Source of the DNA: Bacteroidota bacterium
Lineage (GTDB): Bacteria; Bacteroidota; Bacteroidia; B-17B0; Aurantibacillaceae
Reading direction: 5' to 3'
DNA length: 64,000 bases
NCBI GenBank assembly: GCA_021155905.1
Contig: JAJNBG010000022.1
Coordinates: 32,087-96,086, forward strand
Shown piece by piece: positions 41,419 to 51,891 of the stretch. The translations under genes and the position numbers were made by a program. The number at the start of each line of letters is the position of its first letter. Positions within the stretch are counted from its first letter, which is position 1. The notes beneath the pieces are model-generated. The model was not told where the DNA came from, did no database searches, and worked only from the letters and a program-made list of their open reading frames with translations.

Positions 41419-43980
41419 TTAAAAAACAATCTCTTTTCTCTTCCCTGCCATATAAAGGCCTCCCCCAACAACCAATAACAAGAGAATAGATCCAATCATC
41501 GCAATGCTGTTTCCTGTTTTGTATATCTGCGGCTCAAACTTGAATTCTACTTTGTGTTTACCGGCCGGAATCTCCATTCCGCGTAAAACATAATTTACCG
41601 CGGTATGCGGAGTTAATGTACCGTCTATATAAGCGTTCCATCCTTTCGGATAATAGATCTCCGAGAACACAGCAAAACCTTTTTCGTTGGACTCTGTTTC
41701 ATAAATCAGGTCATTTGGTTTATAGGATAGCAAAGTAATTTTTCCTTCATTAGTGTAATGATCATTAACAGAAGTAAGCTCTTTATTTTTTTGTTGAACA
41801 ACCGCTTCGCGTTTTGTATCCAAATGGTATAAAGCCACAATTTCAGAATCTGCATTCGCTACCGTTTTAATATTCTTCACAAACCATGCATTACCATTGG
41901 CCTGAGGGTTTGGAATAGCAAATACCTGATCTTTAGCCGGAACAATCACATATTTAGTATTTAACATATTCAGCACTCCTAATTTTGCCATATGGACTCT
42001 CATCAGTGAATCATTTTGAACAGCGGAATTTAATCCGTCATAAAAAGCATTGATTTCTTTATCTAAATGAAAGTCTATGATCTCCTGGTATTTTTTCAAT
42101 TTAGCTCCGTGATATCCTCCAATGGATTTATGATAGTAAGAAGTCGCAGCGTCGTTGAAAGTACTCGTTGATAAATTCAGTACCCGATAATCAAGACTCT
42201 TGTCCTGCAGAATCTGCTCATCCGCCTGAGTTTTAACCGGCGGTGCATCATACTGAGCTTTTGGTACATAGTTTTTTGCGTCCAGGTATCTGCCCGCCAC
42301 AGGCCAAAGATCAGCCAGAATAAAAATTCCCATCGTCACAAGAAACAATTCGAATTTCAATTTTTTAGTAAGGTATAAAAACAAAAAGATAGACGCCAGT
42401 CCCACAAATGTCAAAGAACGACGGGCATCGCTTTTAAAAATTGACTCTCTTGCTTTCTCAATGTTAGCCAGAAAATCAGGCATAAACTGGGCAATTTGAG
42501 CATCAGGCGCGCCACTCTGCTTGAACTGATTTACAATTTGTGTTTCCTCTCCAGCCGGAATAAATGAATTGGTCACCGATGGCATAAAAGCACTGATTAA
42601 GCAAAAACCTCCGATGACAGCCACTGAGATGATCAATACTTTTTTCAGGTCGATTTGTTTTTTCACGAATGGCAGCATAAACAACTGGTTTTTATCAGAA
42701 GCTTTGATGAATTTATCCAAAGCCAATACCGCTAATAAAGGAATCGTTAATTCAGCAATTACCAATATCATAGAAACCGCCCTGAACTTATTATAGCCGG
42801 GAAGGTAATCCATAAAAATATTCGTCAAGCCCATAAAATTTCTGCCCCATGCCAGCATTACCGACAATAACGTTCCAATCACTAAGGCCCATTTTAAAGG
42901 ATGATCGATGATAAATAATCCGAGAAATGCCAGCAGCATAACTATGGCACCGATATAAACCGGTCCACTCGTAAAAGGCTGTTCACCAAAATAAGCGCTG
43001 CTCTGCGCTACCTGTTCACGCATCTGAGGATCCACATGTTTTAACGCGTCTTTATCGGCACGTCCGATAGCATCTGATGCACCCCCTTTAAAATTAGGAA
43101 TTAAAAAAGTAAAGGTCTCCCCTACTCCATAACTCCATTGGGTGGCATAATCTCTGTCTAAGCCGGAAGTTGTATTCGCTTTATTGGTTTGCAAAGCAGC
43201 ATTCATAGTTAACTCTGTTTTTCCGCGCGTCGTATAATTTCCATACTCGTAGGTAGTCAGTAAATTTCCGGCATTTGGCAAGACCCCAATCAGTGATGCC
43301 GCAATAAATAAAGCCACACCTATAAAATATGGTTTTAATGTTTTTTGTTTTACGGCTATGATTAAGTATGACAGGAAAACCAAAGCAAATAACATAAAAC
43401 CATAATACGAAATCTGAACGTGATTAGCATTTAACTCCAAAGCCATAAATAAAGTAGTTACCGCAAATCCCAGCCAGTGTTTACCGCGCATCAATAAAAT
43501 AATACCACCCAGCAATGGCGCTAAATAACCAATGGCGTTCGCTTTTGAATTATGCCCTGCTTCAAGAATAATGAAGAAATACGAAGAAAAACCATATGCC
43601 AGTGCTCCAACGATAGCCAGCCAGGGACTAATTTCGAGACATAATAGTAAAATAAAGAACCCAATAAAACACAAAAAGATATAGCCGCTTGGATGAGGTA
43701 AAAACAAATGAAACACTTTATCAATATGACCCAACCAGTTTCCGGGATGCAGTGTTGAAACCTGGTAGGCCGGCATTCCACCAAACATAGAATTTGTCCA
43801 TAGCGCTTCTGAATGTTCTGCTTTCCTGAAATCAGTCATTTCCTGGCTCATTCCTTTATACCTGACAATATCACCCTGCTCTAATACTTTATCGGATAAT
43901 AATGGACTGAATTGAACGAGGGTAATAATGGCAAATAAAACTACAGCAACTAAGTGTGGTAAATATTTTTTAAAGTTCAT
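41419..43980 (-). CDS. YfhO family multi-spanning membrane protein
   Basis: 853 residues. About 12 or more membrane helices fill residues 10-560, with periplasmic loops such as MFGGMPAYQVSTLHPGNWLGHIDKVF following the first helix, as in YfhO. A soluble domain (about 580-800) contains YRVLNLSTSTFNDAATSYYHKSIGGYHGAKL. A last helix (NSIAMIGSILLLLVVGGGLYMAG) is preceded by a beta-rich GxEIPAGKHKVEFKFEP motif. YfhO proteins are related to GT-C type glycosyltransferases or flippases; in Bacillus, YfhO glycosylates lipoteichoic acid. Its substrate here is unknown. The neighbouring MsbA-like exporter and secreted proteins suggest envelope assembly. It ends 10 bp upstream of the GloVer gene start. Confidence 0.88.
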   Translation of the reverse strand: MNFKKYLPHLVAVVLFAIITLVQFSPLLSDKVLEQGDIVRYKGMSQEMTDFRKAEHSEALWTNSMFGGMPAYQVSTLHPGNWLGHIDKVFHLFLPHPSGYIFLCFIGFFILLLCLEISPWLAIVGALAYGFSSYFFIILEAGHNSKANAIGYLAPLLGGIILLMRGKHWLGFAVTTLFMALELNANHVQISYYGFMLFALVFLSYLIIAVKQKTLKPYFIGVALFIAASLIGVLPNAGNLLTTYEYGNYTTRGKTELTMNAALQTNKANTTSGLDRDYATQWSYGVGETFTFLIPNFKGGASDAIGRADKDALKHVDPQMREQVAQSSAYFGEQPFTSGPVYIGAIVMLLAFLGLFIIDHPLKWALVIGTLLSVMLAWGRNFMGLTNIFMDYLPGYNKFRAVSMILVIAELTIPLLAVLALDKFIKASDKNQLFMLPFVKKQIDLKKVLIISVAVIGGFCLISAFMPSVTNSFIPAGEETQIVNQFKQSGAPDAQIAQFMPDFLANIEKARESIFKSDARRSLTFVGLASIFLFLYLTKKLKFELFLVTMGIFILADLWPVAGRYLDAKNYVPKAQYDAPPVKTQADEQILQDKSLDYRVLNLSTSTFNDAATSYYHKSIGGYHGAKLKKYQEIIDFHLDKEINAFYDGLNSAVQNDSLMRVHMAKLGVLNMLNTKYVIVPAKDQVFAIPNPQANGNAWFVKNIKTVANADSEIVALYHLDTKREAVVQQKNKELTSVNDHYTNEGKITLLSYKPNDLIYETESNEKGFAVFSEIYYPKGWNAYIDGTLTPHTAVNYVLRGMEIPAGKHKVEFKFEPQIYKTGNSIAMIGSILLLLVVGGGLYMAGKRKEIVF

Positions 43981-44064
43981 ATAATTGGTTTTTAGGCAAA
44001 TATAAGAAACTGTTTAGTTTATAATACGTGAAAAAAGGATAATTTATTTGTAATTTAGCCGCTC

Positions 44065-45912
44065 ATGAAGAAGCTTTTTTCAGTTCTTAAATACACTAAA
44101 GATTACAAGAAATATACAGCACTGAACATACTGTTCAATATTTTGTTTTCTATTTTTTCGGTGTTCTCTATTTCATTGGTGATTCCGTTTTTGGATCTGT
44201 TATTTAAAAGTAACCTTTCGGATTACCAGTTAATTGTTAGCAAGGGAGAACCGATTCCCGGACTTTCCATGAAAGGTATCATTGATTGGGCTTATTACCA
44301 TATGTCATTCATCATTATAGGGCAGGGAAAAGCTCAAGCTCTAATTCTGATCTGTATCGTGGTATTTATCGCAACGCTATTAAAAAATATGTCAAGGTAT
44401 TTTGCGATGTATTTTCTGGCACCTATCAGAAACGGGGTTGTTAAAGACCTGCGTAATAAAATGATGCGAAAAGCCCTGCATTTACCACTCTCTTATTTTA
44501 GTGATGAGCGCAAAGGAGATATGATGAGCCGTATGACCACAGATGTGATTGAAATTGAATGGTCCATCATGCAGTCCCTTGAATTGATATTCAGGGAACC
44601 TTTAATTATTATGATTTCACTGGCGACGTTAATTTTTATCAGTCCCTATTTAACGCTTTATGTGTTTTTGTTATTGCCGGTCGCAGGATTAGTAGTCGCC
44701 CTCGTAAGCAAAAGTTTAAAAAGCCGTTCTGCAAAAGGAAAAGTTGTTTTCGGACAACTATTTAATATTATGGAAGAAACGCTTGGCGCCATGAAGGTGA
44801 TCAAGGCTTTTACGGGAGAAACTTTTGTGCAAAATAAGTTTGAAAAAGTAAACCAGGATTATAATAAGATATCCATTGGTTTGTACCGCCGCGCTGATTT
44901 AACCTCCCCGATTAGCGAAACTGTGGTATTGGGAGTTTTACTCCTGATACTCTATATTGGTGGAACCATGGTGTTTGATGGTACCGGCGGCTTGTCAGGT
45001 GCTGAATTCATTGGTTATTTCGCTGTTGCTTCTCAGATTGTCCCTCCAATTAAACAGATCACCCTTGCATACAATAATCTTCAGAAGGGATTAGCTTCCG
45101 AAGAACGGATTGAAAAAATATTGTATGCAGAAAATCCAATTGTCAATATTCCTGATGCAAAAAAGATAGATCATTTTACAAATAAAATTGAATTCAATGA
45201 TGTGTCTTTTGCTTACCATAAAGGGGACACTGGCTATGTTTTGAAACACATTAATCTTACAATTCCGAAAGGAAAAACCATTGCCCTGGTTGGTCAGAGT
45301 GGCAGTGGTAAAACGACACTGGCGGATATGATACCGCGTTTTTATGACACTGATCTTGGCGAAATCAGGATCGACGGTGTACCGTTAAAAGAAATAGAAA
45401 TTGAGAGTTTAAGAAAACAAATTGGAGTCGTAACCCAGGAGAGTATTTTATTTAACGACACCATTGAAAATAATATCACCTTTGGCATGGATACTTTTGA
45501 CAAAGAAAAAGTCATCGAAGCTGCTAAGGTTGCCAATGCGCATGAATTTATTTTAAAGCAGCCAAATGGATATCAGACCAATATTGGCGACCGTGGCGGA
45601 AAATTAAGCGGAGGACAACGTCAACGAATCAGTATCGCGCGCGCCATCTTAAAAAATCCACCGATATTAATTCTGGATGAAGCCACCAGTGCCCTCGATA
45701 CAGAAAGTGAAAGGTTGGTTCAGGATGCATTGACGAATTTGATGAAAAACCGAACCAGCATTGTGATTGCCCATCGATTATCCACCATTGCTAATGCTGA
45801 TGAAATCATTGTGATGAACAATGGAGATATCATTGAGCGAGGTAATCACCATGAATTGTTAATGCTTGATGGCTTTTACAAAAAACTATGCGATATGCAG
45901 AGTTTTAAATAA
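44065..45912 (+). CDS. ABC exporter, MsbA-like (fused permease and ATPase)
   Basis: 615 residues. Six membrane helices within 1-330 (type IV exporter fold) are followed by a nucleotide-binding domain (370-605). Walker A GQSGSGKTTLAD, Q-loop VTQESILFND, signature LSGGQRQRISIARA, Walker B PILILDEATSALD and H-loop IVIAHRLSTIA are intact. Half-transporters like this homodimerise to flip lipid A or lipid-linked oligosaccharides, or export peptides; the sequence does not decide. It is divergent from the YfhO gene, 85 bp away, a context favouring envelope lipid export. Confidence 0.9.
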   Translation: MKKLFSVLKYTKDYKKYTALNILFNILFSIFSVFSISLVIPFLDLLFKSNLSDYQLIVSKGEPIPGLSMKGIIDWAYYHMSFIIIGQGKAQALILICIVVFIATLLKNMSRYFAMYFLAPIRNGVVKDLRNKMMRKALHLPLSYFSDERKGDMMSRMTTDVIEIEWSIMQSLELIFREPLIIMISLATLIFISPYLTLYVFLLLPVAGLVVALVSKSLKSRSAKGKVVFGQLFNIMEETLGAMKVIKAFTGETFVQNKFEKVNQDYNKISIGLYRRADLTSPISETVVLGVLLLILYIGGTMVFDGTGGLSGAEFIGYFAVASQIVPPIKQITLAYNNLQKGLASEERIEKILYAENPIVNIPDAKKIDHFTNKIEFNDVSFAYHKGDTGYVLKHINLTIPKGKTIALVGQSGSGKTTLADMIPRFYDTDLGEIRIDGVPLKEIEIESLRKQIGVVTQESILFNDTIENNITFGMDTFDKEKVIEAAKVANAHEFILKQPNGYQTNIGDRGGKLSGGQRQRISIARAILKNPPILILDEATSALDTESERLVQDALTNLMKNRTSIVIAHRLSTIANADEIIVMNNGDIIERGNHHELLMLDGFYKKLCDMQSFK

Positions 45913-45976
45913 TAAGATGAGGTTACAATTAACTGAATGCGGCATCCACCTACTTTCATAAAATCAATGATTACCT

Positions 45977-46014
45977 AAAAAAAAAGAGGAAGACATGCTT
46001 CCTCTTTTTTTTTT
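45977..46014. terminator. Bidirectional intrinsic terminator
   Basis: AAAAAAAAAGAGGAAG (45977-45992) pairs with CTTCCTCTTTTTTTTTT (45998-46014) around ACATG. It serves the ABC exporter and the convergent adhesin gene. Confidence 0.9.
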
Positions 46015-46022
46015 AACCGATA

Positions 46023-49000
46023 CTAATTTTCTTTTATAATTTTTATAATATCTTGTCTGTTATCAGACCTGATCTTTACAAAGTAAATCCCGTCCGGTTG
46101 ACTTTCCAGACTAATCCGATTCGGTCCTCGTATCAGTGATTGTTCAGAGATTTTTTCTCCTAAGATATTTGAGATTTCAACCTGTCGGTCTTCTGATAAA
46201 TCAATTGTGAAGGTTCCATTATTTGGATTTGGATACGCATTTACAATAAAGGACTCACCGGTTGGTTCTGAAGCACTGAACATTCTCGCTGTTGAAACAT
46301 CCGATGCTTCGGATTCTATAGAAACCTGATATGGTGTACCCCATGTCATGGTACAGGAGTTTGAACTTGGAGGGCCAAATACATAGCCACTTCCGTTATT
46401 ATACTGCACCTCTACAGTCCATTTATAAGTTTTATTATAAACTAATCCCGGAACCTGATTAAAGTAAACATAATTATTAGTATTTGTTTTGACTGCAACT
46501 AAGGCATCGGTATCGACATCATAAAAGGTAAACCTATATGCATTCGTTCCACTGACAAAACTGGAGGTAGAGTATGCATTATATGAAGTATAGGTTGGAC
46601 CGCAAGGCAATGTTGCCTGTGGGCCGCTGAAACTTACCGTACATAAGTTCGAACCTGGAGGGCCAAAAACCAAACCACTTCCACTATTGTATTGTGCTTC
46701 CACAGTCCATTTGTATGTTTTACCATAGCACAAACCAGGTACCTGATTAAAATAGATGTAATTGGATGTTTGTGTTTTTACGGCAACAAGGGCGTTAGTT
46801 GAATTATCATAAAATGAAAACCGATATGCGGTTGCTCCAGACACAAATTGACATGTGGTGTAAGCATTTAAATTCGAAAAGCTAATTCCGCATGGTAACG
46901 ATGGTTGCGGGGGATCGAATGTCATAGTACACAAGCTTGAACTTGGCGCACCGTATACCATGGAACTTCCGTTATTGTATAATACTTCTACCGTCCACTT
47001 ATATGTATTACCATATGCTAGGCCCGGTACTGTATTAAAGTAAATATAATTGGACGTTTGTGTTTTTACCGCTACCAAAGCATTGGTTGAACTATTGTAG
47101 AATGAAAAGCGATAACCGCTGCCGGAGTATACAAAACCACAGGTTGAGTATGAACTTAAATTTGAACAGCTGTTACCACATGGTAATGTCGTTTTAGGAG
47201 AATCGAATGTCACGGTACAGGCATTACTGCTTTCAGGGCCGAAACCAATTCCCTTGTCAACAGCAACCGTCCATTTATAAGTGTTTCCATAATATAATCC
47301 ACTTATAGTATTGAAAATAAAGGCGCAGCTTGTTTGTGTTTTTGTTGCTACCAGGGTACCGGTGGTATTATCATAGAAGTTAAAACGGTACTGATTTGCA
47401 CCAGTAACACTCATTGCTTTGGCTACTGTTTTCATACTTGCAAGAACCAATCCGCATGGTACCGATGACATTGCTGTTTCGTCTGAACAGGATGTGACAG
47501 TCACATTCACAGAAACTGTGTTAGAGCATCCATTACCTGCTATTCCGGTTACCATATAATTTGTTGTACCAGAAGGTGACACGGAAATGGAAGATCCTGT
47601 TGCTCCGGTACTCCATGAATAAGTGTTAGCGCCTGTGGCAGTCAATGTTGAAGACGCACCCGTGCATATACTTGCAGGGTTAGCATCTGCACCAATAGTT
47701 GGAGCATTAAGTACAGTTACAGCAGCAACACTGGAAGCTGGGCATCCATTTACAGAACCAGTAACAGTATATGATGTGTTTGTATTAGGCGATACGGAAA
47801 TGGAACCCGTCGTTGCTCCTGTACTCCATATATAGGAATTACCACCTGTTGCTGTTAAAACCGCTGAGGCTCCTTCACAGATAGTTGCTGAATTTACGCT
47901 CACCGTTGGATTTGAATTCACATACACCATTGCAGTAGTTGAATTTATACAACCACTTGAACTGGTTCCGGTTATAGTATATATTGTGGTAATTGTTGGA
48001 TTGGCTGTTACAGTTGCGCCTGCCGTTGCATTTAAAGAAGACGATGGATCCCAGCTATACGTTACAGCACCATCAGCAACCAACTCCACAGAACCTCCTT
48101 CACAAATGGTCGCTGAATTAACACTTACAACCGGATTTGAATTAACAGTTACAATAGACGATGCAGAATTTGTACAACCGGCTGCATCGGTGCCGGTTAC
48201 AGTGTAATTCATTGTAACCGTTGCATTGGATGTTACAGTTGCGTCATTAGTTGCGTTCAAAAATGTTGCCGGGCTCCAGGTATATGTATTTGCTCCATTG
48301 GCCGTTAACACAATTGAACTACCTTCACACATCGTAGCTGAATTTACGCTAACTATTGGATTTGAATTAACCGTTACGATAGCTGTGCTGGTTTTAACAC
48401 AACCCACACTGCTTGTTCCGATAACCGAGTACGTTGTGGTAACAGTTGGATTCGCACTCACGCTCGCCCCCGTAGTGGAACTTAAACTTGCTCCGGGTGA
48501 CCAGGAATAAGTACTTGCACCGCTCGCATTTAAAATCAGCGAATTACCACGACAAATCGTTCCGCTGTTAACCACAACTGTAGGTAATGGATTAACCGTT
48601 ACAGTAATAGAATTTGACGTAATGCTTCCACAATTCGTAGTATTCGTTACATAATAGGTTCCCCCTGCGGTCGCAGTGATAGCTGTAAGAGTTGATCCTC
48701 CCGGAGACCATGTTCCACCTGCATTACCGGAAAGCACGACACTTCCGCCGGTACAAAAAGTGGTTGATCCACCCGCTGATATAGAAGAAGCTGTTGGTGC
48801 AAAGGCCACGGCGGCAATACTATTTTTAAGAGTAACATTTCCTGTTCTGGTAAGCGCTCTTCCATTAACGGTTGATCCCTGTTGCTGATCAATGGCACCA
48901 TTAGCAAGTACAGTACCTCTTATGACAGAACTATTTCCCAACGTAACCGCTCCGTTAACCCGCCAGTATACATTACACTGTGATGCTGAATTAATTAAAT

Positions 49001-49478
49001 TTACTTTTGCACCATTGCTCAAAGTCAACCCTGCTCCGGCTTTAATGATAAAAACAGCGTTAGGATTTCCCTGTCCATCCAATGTCAGCGTTCCTGATAT
49101 AGTGGCCGCGCCTGCTGTGCAATAAACATTTGGTGTAAGCGTAAGGCTACCTAACGAGTTTGAAATAGTTGTTCCGCAGGCAACACTGGTCAAAGAATTG
49201 AAAGCAGTGTTTAAATCTGCTGCCGCCTGAGCCGATGTTGCATTTGCCACATGGCTCGTTCCATTTAAGGTTCCGCTGCCAAAACTATAGGAACCGGAGT
49301 TAGTTCCAACATTTCCGGTTACATTTGTTGCGCCTCCTGTTCCATTGGTAAAATTACCAAGTGACGTAAACAAAGCAAAACTGGAAGCTGATCCCAGGTT
49401 TGGCGCCTGACTGAGCAAAAAGCCCGGTATTAAAAACAAGATAATTGCTATTAATACATTTAATAAATTTTTTCCCAT
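46023..49478 (-). CDS. Large secreted adhesin with ice-binding (DUF3494) domain, Ig-like repeats and T9SS signal
   Basis: 1151 residues. Signal peptide to about 24. An ice-binding-like DUF3494 domain covers about 25-225 (SFALFTSLGNFTNGTGGATNVTGNVG, LDGQGNPNAVFIIKAG, VYWRVNGAVTLGNSSVIRGTVLANGAI). Six PKD/Ig-like units of ~70 residues follow (about 225-665; e.g. SVNSATICEGSSIVLTANGANTYTWSP), each with paired Cys. Five units of about 80-95 residues come next (about 670-1060; LPCGxxxxxYRFxFY...YIYFNQVPGLxYGxTYKWTVE). A T9SS type A sorting domain closes it (AYPNPNNGTFTIDL...KIIKEN). DUF3494 proteins bind ice or act as surface adhesins. The repeats and T9SS tail suggest a surface stalk holding the domain away from the cell; ice binding is untested. 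A well-spaced promoter precedes it. Confidence 0.9.
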   Translation of the reverse strand: MGKNLLNVLIAIILFLIPGFLLSQAPNLGSASSFALFTSLGNFTNGTGGATNVTGNVGTNSGSYSFGSGTLNGTSHVANATSAQAAADLNTAFNSLTSVACGTTISNSLGSLTLTPNVYCTAGAATISGTLTLDGQGNPNAVFIIKAGAGLTLSNGAKVNLINSASQCNVYWRVNGAVTLGNSSVIRGTVLANGAIDQQQGSTVNGRALTRTGNVTLKNSIAAVAFAPTASSISAGGSTTFCTGGSVVLSGNAGGTWSPGGSTLTAITATAGGTYYVTNTTNCGSITSNSITVTVNPLPTVVVNSGTICRGNSLILNASGASTYSWSPGASLSSTTGASVSANPTVTTTYSVIGTSSVGCVKTSTAIVTVNSNPIVSVNSATMCEGSSIVLTANGANTYTWSPATFLNATNDATVTSNATVTMNYTVTGTDAAGCTNSASSIVTVNSNPVVSVNSATICEGGSVELVADGAVTYSWDPSSSLNATAGATVTANPTITTIYTITGTSSSGCINSTTAMVYVNSNPTVSVNSATICEGASAVLTATGGNSYIWSTGATTGSISVSPNTNTSYTVTGSVNGCPASSVAAVTVLNAPTIGADANPASICTGASSTLTATGANTYSWSTGATGSSISVSPSGTTNYMVTGIAGNGCSNTVSVNVTVTSCSDETAMSSVPCGLVLASMKTVAKAMSVTGANQYRFNFYDNTTGTLVATKTQTSCAFIFNTISGLYYGNTYKWTVAVDKGIGFGPESSNACTVTFDSPKTTLPCGNSCSNLSSYSTCGFVYSGSGYRFSFYNSSTNALVAVKTQTSNYIYFNTVPGLAYGNTYKWTVEVLYNNGSSMVYGAPSSSLCTMTFDPPQPSLPCGISFSNLNAYTTCQFVSGATAYRFSFYDNSTNALVAVKTQTSNYIYFNQVPGLCYGKTYKWTVEAQYNSGSGLVFGPPGSNLCTVSFSGPQATLPCGPTYTSYNAYSTSSFVSGTNAYRFTFYDVDTDALVAVKTNTNNYVYFNQVPGLVYNKTYKWTVEVQYNNGSGYVFGPPSSNSCTMTWGTPYQVSIESEASDVSTARMFSASEPTGESFIVNAYPNPNNGTFTIDLSEDRQVEISNILGEKISEQSLIRGPNRISLESQPDGIYFVKIRSDNRQDIIKIIKEN

Positions 49479-49514
49479 GATTAATTTTTTTAGTTAGTAT
49501 TTTGAAATACAAAC

Positions 49515-49545
49515 TTAAACTACGCTTATGCTTTCTCTGGTCAAA
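49515..49545 (-). promoter_or_regulatory. Promoter of the adhesin gene (TTTG-N19-TAGTTTAA)
   Basis: On the minus strand TTTG (plus 49542-49545) and TAGTTTAA (plus 49515-49522) are separated by exactly 19 bp, the same geometry as the promoter at 4665-4695. Downstream, GTATTT-TG-AAATAC (plus 49498-49511) is a small perfect palindrome that could serve as an operator. Confidence 0.5.
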
Positions 49546-49796
49546 TTAGCCAGGAGCGTTTTTTTTACAGTCTGAAAACAGATAATCATGTATTTGCAGC
49601 AAACAAAAAAATACAAGGTTACAGGAAGGTATGAATACTGTTGCATTAACACTTATAGCTTAAATACAGCGGTTTTGCAACATCCTGTCAGAAGGAAAAG
49701 TCAACAACTTTTCCGCACTTACAATAATGTTTTAGTTCAATATTTATTTTTAAAGTATATGGAAAAACTAACGTTCAACAACCTTAAACAATATAA
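49546..49796. other. Intergenic stretch upstream of the adhesin gene, no gene seen
   Basis: Together with 49479-49545 this forms a 318 bp gap between two minus-strand genes. An open frame of 70 codons on the plus strand (49588-49800) has no start context, composition or likeness of a gene. Apart from the promoter at 49515-49545 I recognise nothing. Confidence 0.5.
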
Positions 49797-51653
49797 TTAA
49801 AGTCTGATTCCAATCATGCAAACATCATCCACCTGTTCCAGTGAACCTTTCCAGTCATCAAAAATTTCGTTCAAAGAATTCAGTTGAACATCCGGATCTT
49901 TTTCTAACAATTTTGACAATGTGTCCTGAAGGGGTTTGTACTTAAACTTCTTTCCATTAGGTCCGCCAAACTGATCCGCATAACCATCCGTAAATAAATA
50001 CAAAGTTGTACCCGGCGTATATTTTATCGTATGAGTCGTAAAAGGTTTACGATGGTCGCTTTTCCCGATCGGTTGTTTGTCAGCAGTGATCTCTTTTAAT
50101 TCAGTGTTTTCAAAATACCATAAAGGATTATTGGCTCCGCTCCATTGTACTGTTCCTGTTACTTTATTAATGGATAACAATGAAATATCCATGCCATCCA
50201 TTACGTCTGCAACACTTTTTTCAAAGGTCTCCAATACAAGGTCTGTAACCTTATCCAGGATCGATCCGGTGTCAGACAAATGAAATTCCTTTACCGCCCT
50301 GTTTAATGCATTACTGCAAACCACTGATACCATCGCGCCCGGAACTCCGTGACCCGTGCAATCAGCGACGGCAATCAAAACAGTTCCATTGATTTCCTCC
50401 ATCCAGTAAAAATCTCCCGCTACAATATCTTTTGGTTTATATAAAACAAACGTTCGGGGAAATTTTTCTTTAATTGTATTGGTTGGTGGAAGAATGGCTT
50501 CCTGGATGCGCTTGGCATAACGCACACTGGATCCTATTTCCTCTAACGCTTCTTTCAACACTACATTACGCAGCCTGAATAACTCTTTTTCCTGCTGCAT
50601 GGTTTCCATTTCGTGACGCAGACTCAGTTGCTTAATTTTTCTCGCGCTTTCCTGGCTAAAAACTTCTTCTTTCGTTGCGTGATAATTTTTGAAATAGTCA
50701 AGTGCTTTTGAAAGATTTCCCATTGCTTCATAAATCGATGAAATAATCAGGTACACCTGGTTAAGCTTAATTACAATATTCAATTCTTTCGAAAGTTCTT
50801 CTGCAAGCGAAGCATATTTCATAGCCTCTTCCGGCTTGCACTTCTTCAGGCAAATCTCTGCAAGTTCCATGTAATTGGTAATCAAAGCATTTTTCATCTG
50901 GCATTTCGTCCTGATCCGGATACTCTTTTCGTGAAAAGAAACAGAACTCTCAAAATCCAGTTTACGGAAATAATAATTGGCTATGTCCGCATAAATTTTT
51001 GATTCAAGTATATAGTTGTCCTTTCCTTCGATTTGCTTCAATGCTTTTTGAAACAAATCCAGGGCCAAGTCCTGTTCACTACTATCTTTGTAACCATTTG
51101 CCAGTCCTATGAGTAAGCGCGTTCCAATGGCCGTATCTTCCTTCACGTGAGTCAGACCTTCCTTATAATATCCAATAGCGGTCTTATAATCTTTCAGGAT
51201 ATGGTTAATTTCTCCAGCCTGGTAATAGGCAATGCAAAGAAATTGAATATAAGACCTGTTCTCATTGATATTTGCAATCGCATCCTGAACACATTCCTGT
51301 GCTTCATCAAGCCTGCCGCTGTTTTTATAAAAAAGCACCATGAGCGCCTGTGCAGCACCTTTCCCGCTCCGGTCATTCATTTTTTCAAATGCCTCCTTTG
51401 CCTCGGACAATTTCTCAAACGAATTTCCAAAATCAGGATGGAAGCTAAAGAGAGTTCCTTCCGATAAGAGGCTCCAGCATTTTGACCATTCAGATTCAGG
51501 ATGTATATTTTTTAACCGATTTACAATTATATGAAACTGTTCTCCGCTTAATAGCATACCTGTTTCCCAAAGCAACGCATGGAGCTCATGCAGCTCTTTG
51601 TCTCCTCCATGAAAAGAATCCAACTTTTTTGATAAATCTTCGAAAGTACTCAT
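49797..51653 (-). CDS. Cytosolic TPR protein with SpoIIE/RsbU-type PP2C phosphatase
   Basis: 618 residues from the ATG at 51653 (an in-frame ATG at 51659 adds two residues). It has no signal peptide or membrane helix, unlike the relative at 5634. TPR-like helices fill about 5-330 (FLCIAYYQAGEINHILKDYKTAIGYYKEGL, ADIANYYFRKLDFESSVSFHEKSI). A short coil and the linker SSVRYAKRIQEAILPP follow. The phosphatase (about 400-618) keeps its metal acids in AGDFYWME, VADCTGHGVPGAMVS, DGMDISLLSI and FTDGYADQFGGPNG, ending DDVCMIGIRL. It is probably a soluble counterpart to the membrane phosphatase. The anti-sigma or kinase partner that usually goes with RsbU-type enzymes is not in the window. Confidence 0.9.
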   Translation of the reverse strand: MSTFEDLSKKLDSFHGGDKELHELHALLWETGMLLSGEQFHIIVNRLKNIHPESEWSKCWSLLSEGTLFSFHPDFGNSFEKLSEAKEAFEKMNDRSGKGAAQALMVLFYKNSGRLDEAQECVQDAIANINENRSYIQFLCIAYYQAGEINHILKDYKTAIGYYKEGLTHVKEDTAIGTRLLIGLANGYKDSSEQDLALDLFQKALKQIEGKDNYILESKIYADIANYYFRKLDFESSVSFHEKSIRIRTKCQMKNALITNYMELAEICLKKCKPEEAMKYASLAEELSKELNIVIKLNQVYLIISSIYEAMGNLSKALDYFKNYHATKEEVFSQESARKIKQLSLRHEMETMQQEKELFRLRNVVLKEALEEIGSSVRYAKRIQEAILPPTNTIKEKFPRTFVLYKPKDIVAGDFYWMEEINGTVLIAVADCTGHGVPGAMVSVVCSNALNRAVKEFHLSDTGSILDKVTDLVLETFEKSVADVMDGMDISLLSINKVTGTVQWSGANNPLWYFENTELKEITADKQPIGKSDHRKPFTTHTIKYTPGTTLYLFTDGYADQFGGPNGKKFKYKPLQDTLSKLLEKDPDVQLNSLNEIFDDWKGSLEQVDDVCMIGIRL

Positions 51654-51891
51654 CTGCAAATTTAAATTTTATACTATTAAAGAAAACCCAATAAAACAAA
51701 GATATGTGTTTCAAAGTGGTTTGCAAAAACTGCAGTGAGTTCAGTTTCTATTTATCATACTCGTTATACCTAAAACAAAACACGCATTGAGTTTTTTACA
51801 ATTGAAAATTACGGTGACAATTAAAATCAGTCTGATGGCTATATAGATTGCTTTCTAAGCGAAAATAAATGCTCTGGCGGAATCGTTGCTC

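Noticed and set aside
47400..49000. Tandem repeats inside the adhesin gene considered as a CRISPR-like array
   Set aside because: The repeats are imperfect, about 200 bp long and in frame; they encode Ig-like modules. No cas genes are present.
49588..49800. 70-codon plus-strand frame upstream of the adhesin
   Set aside because: It has no promoter or domain, an ill-fitting composition, and overlaps the end of the opposing phosphatase gene.
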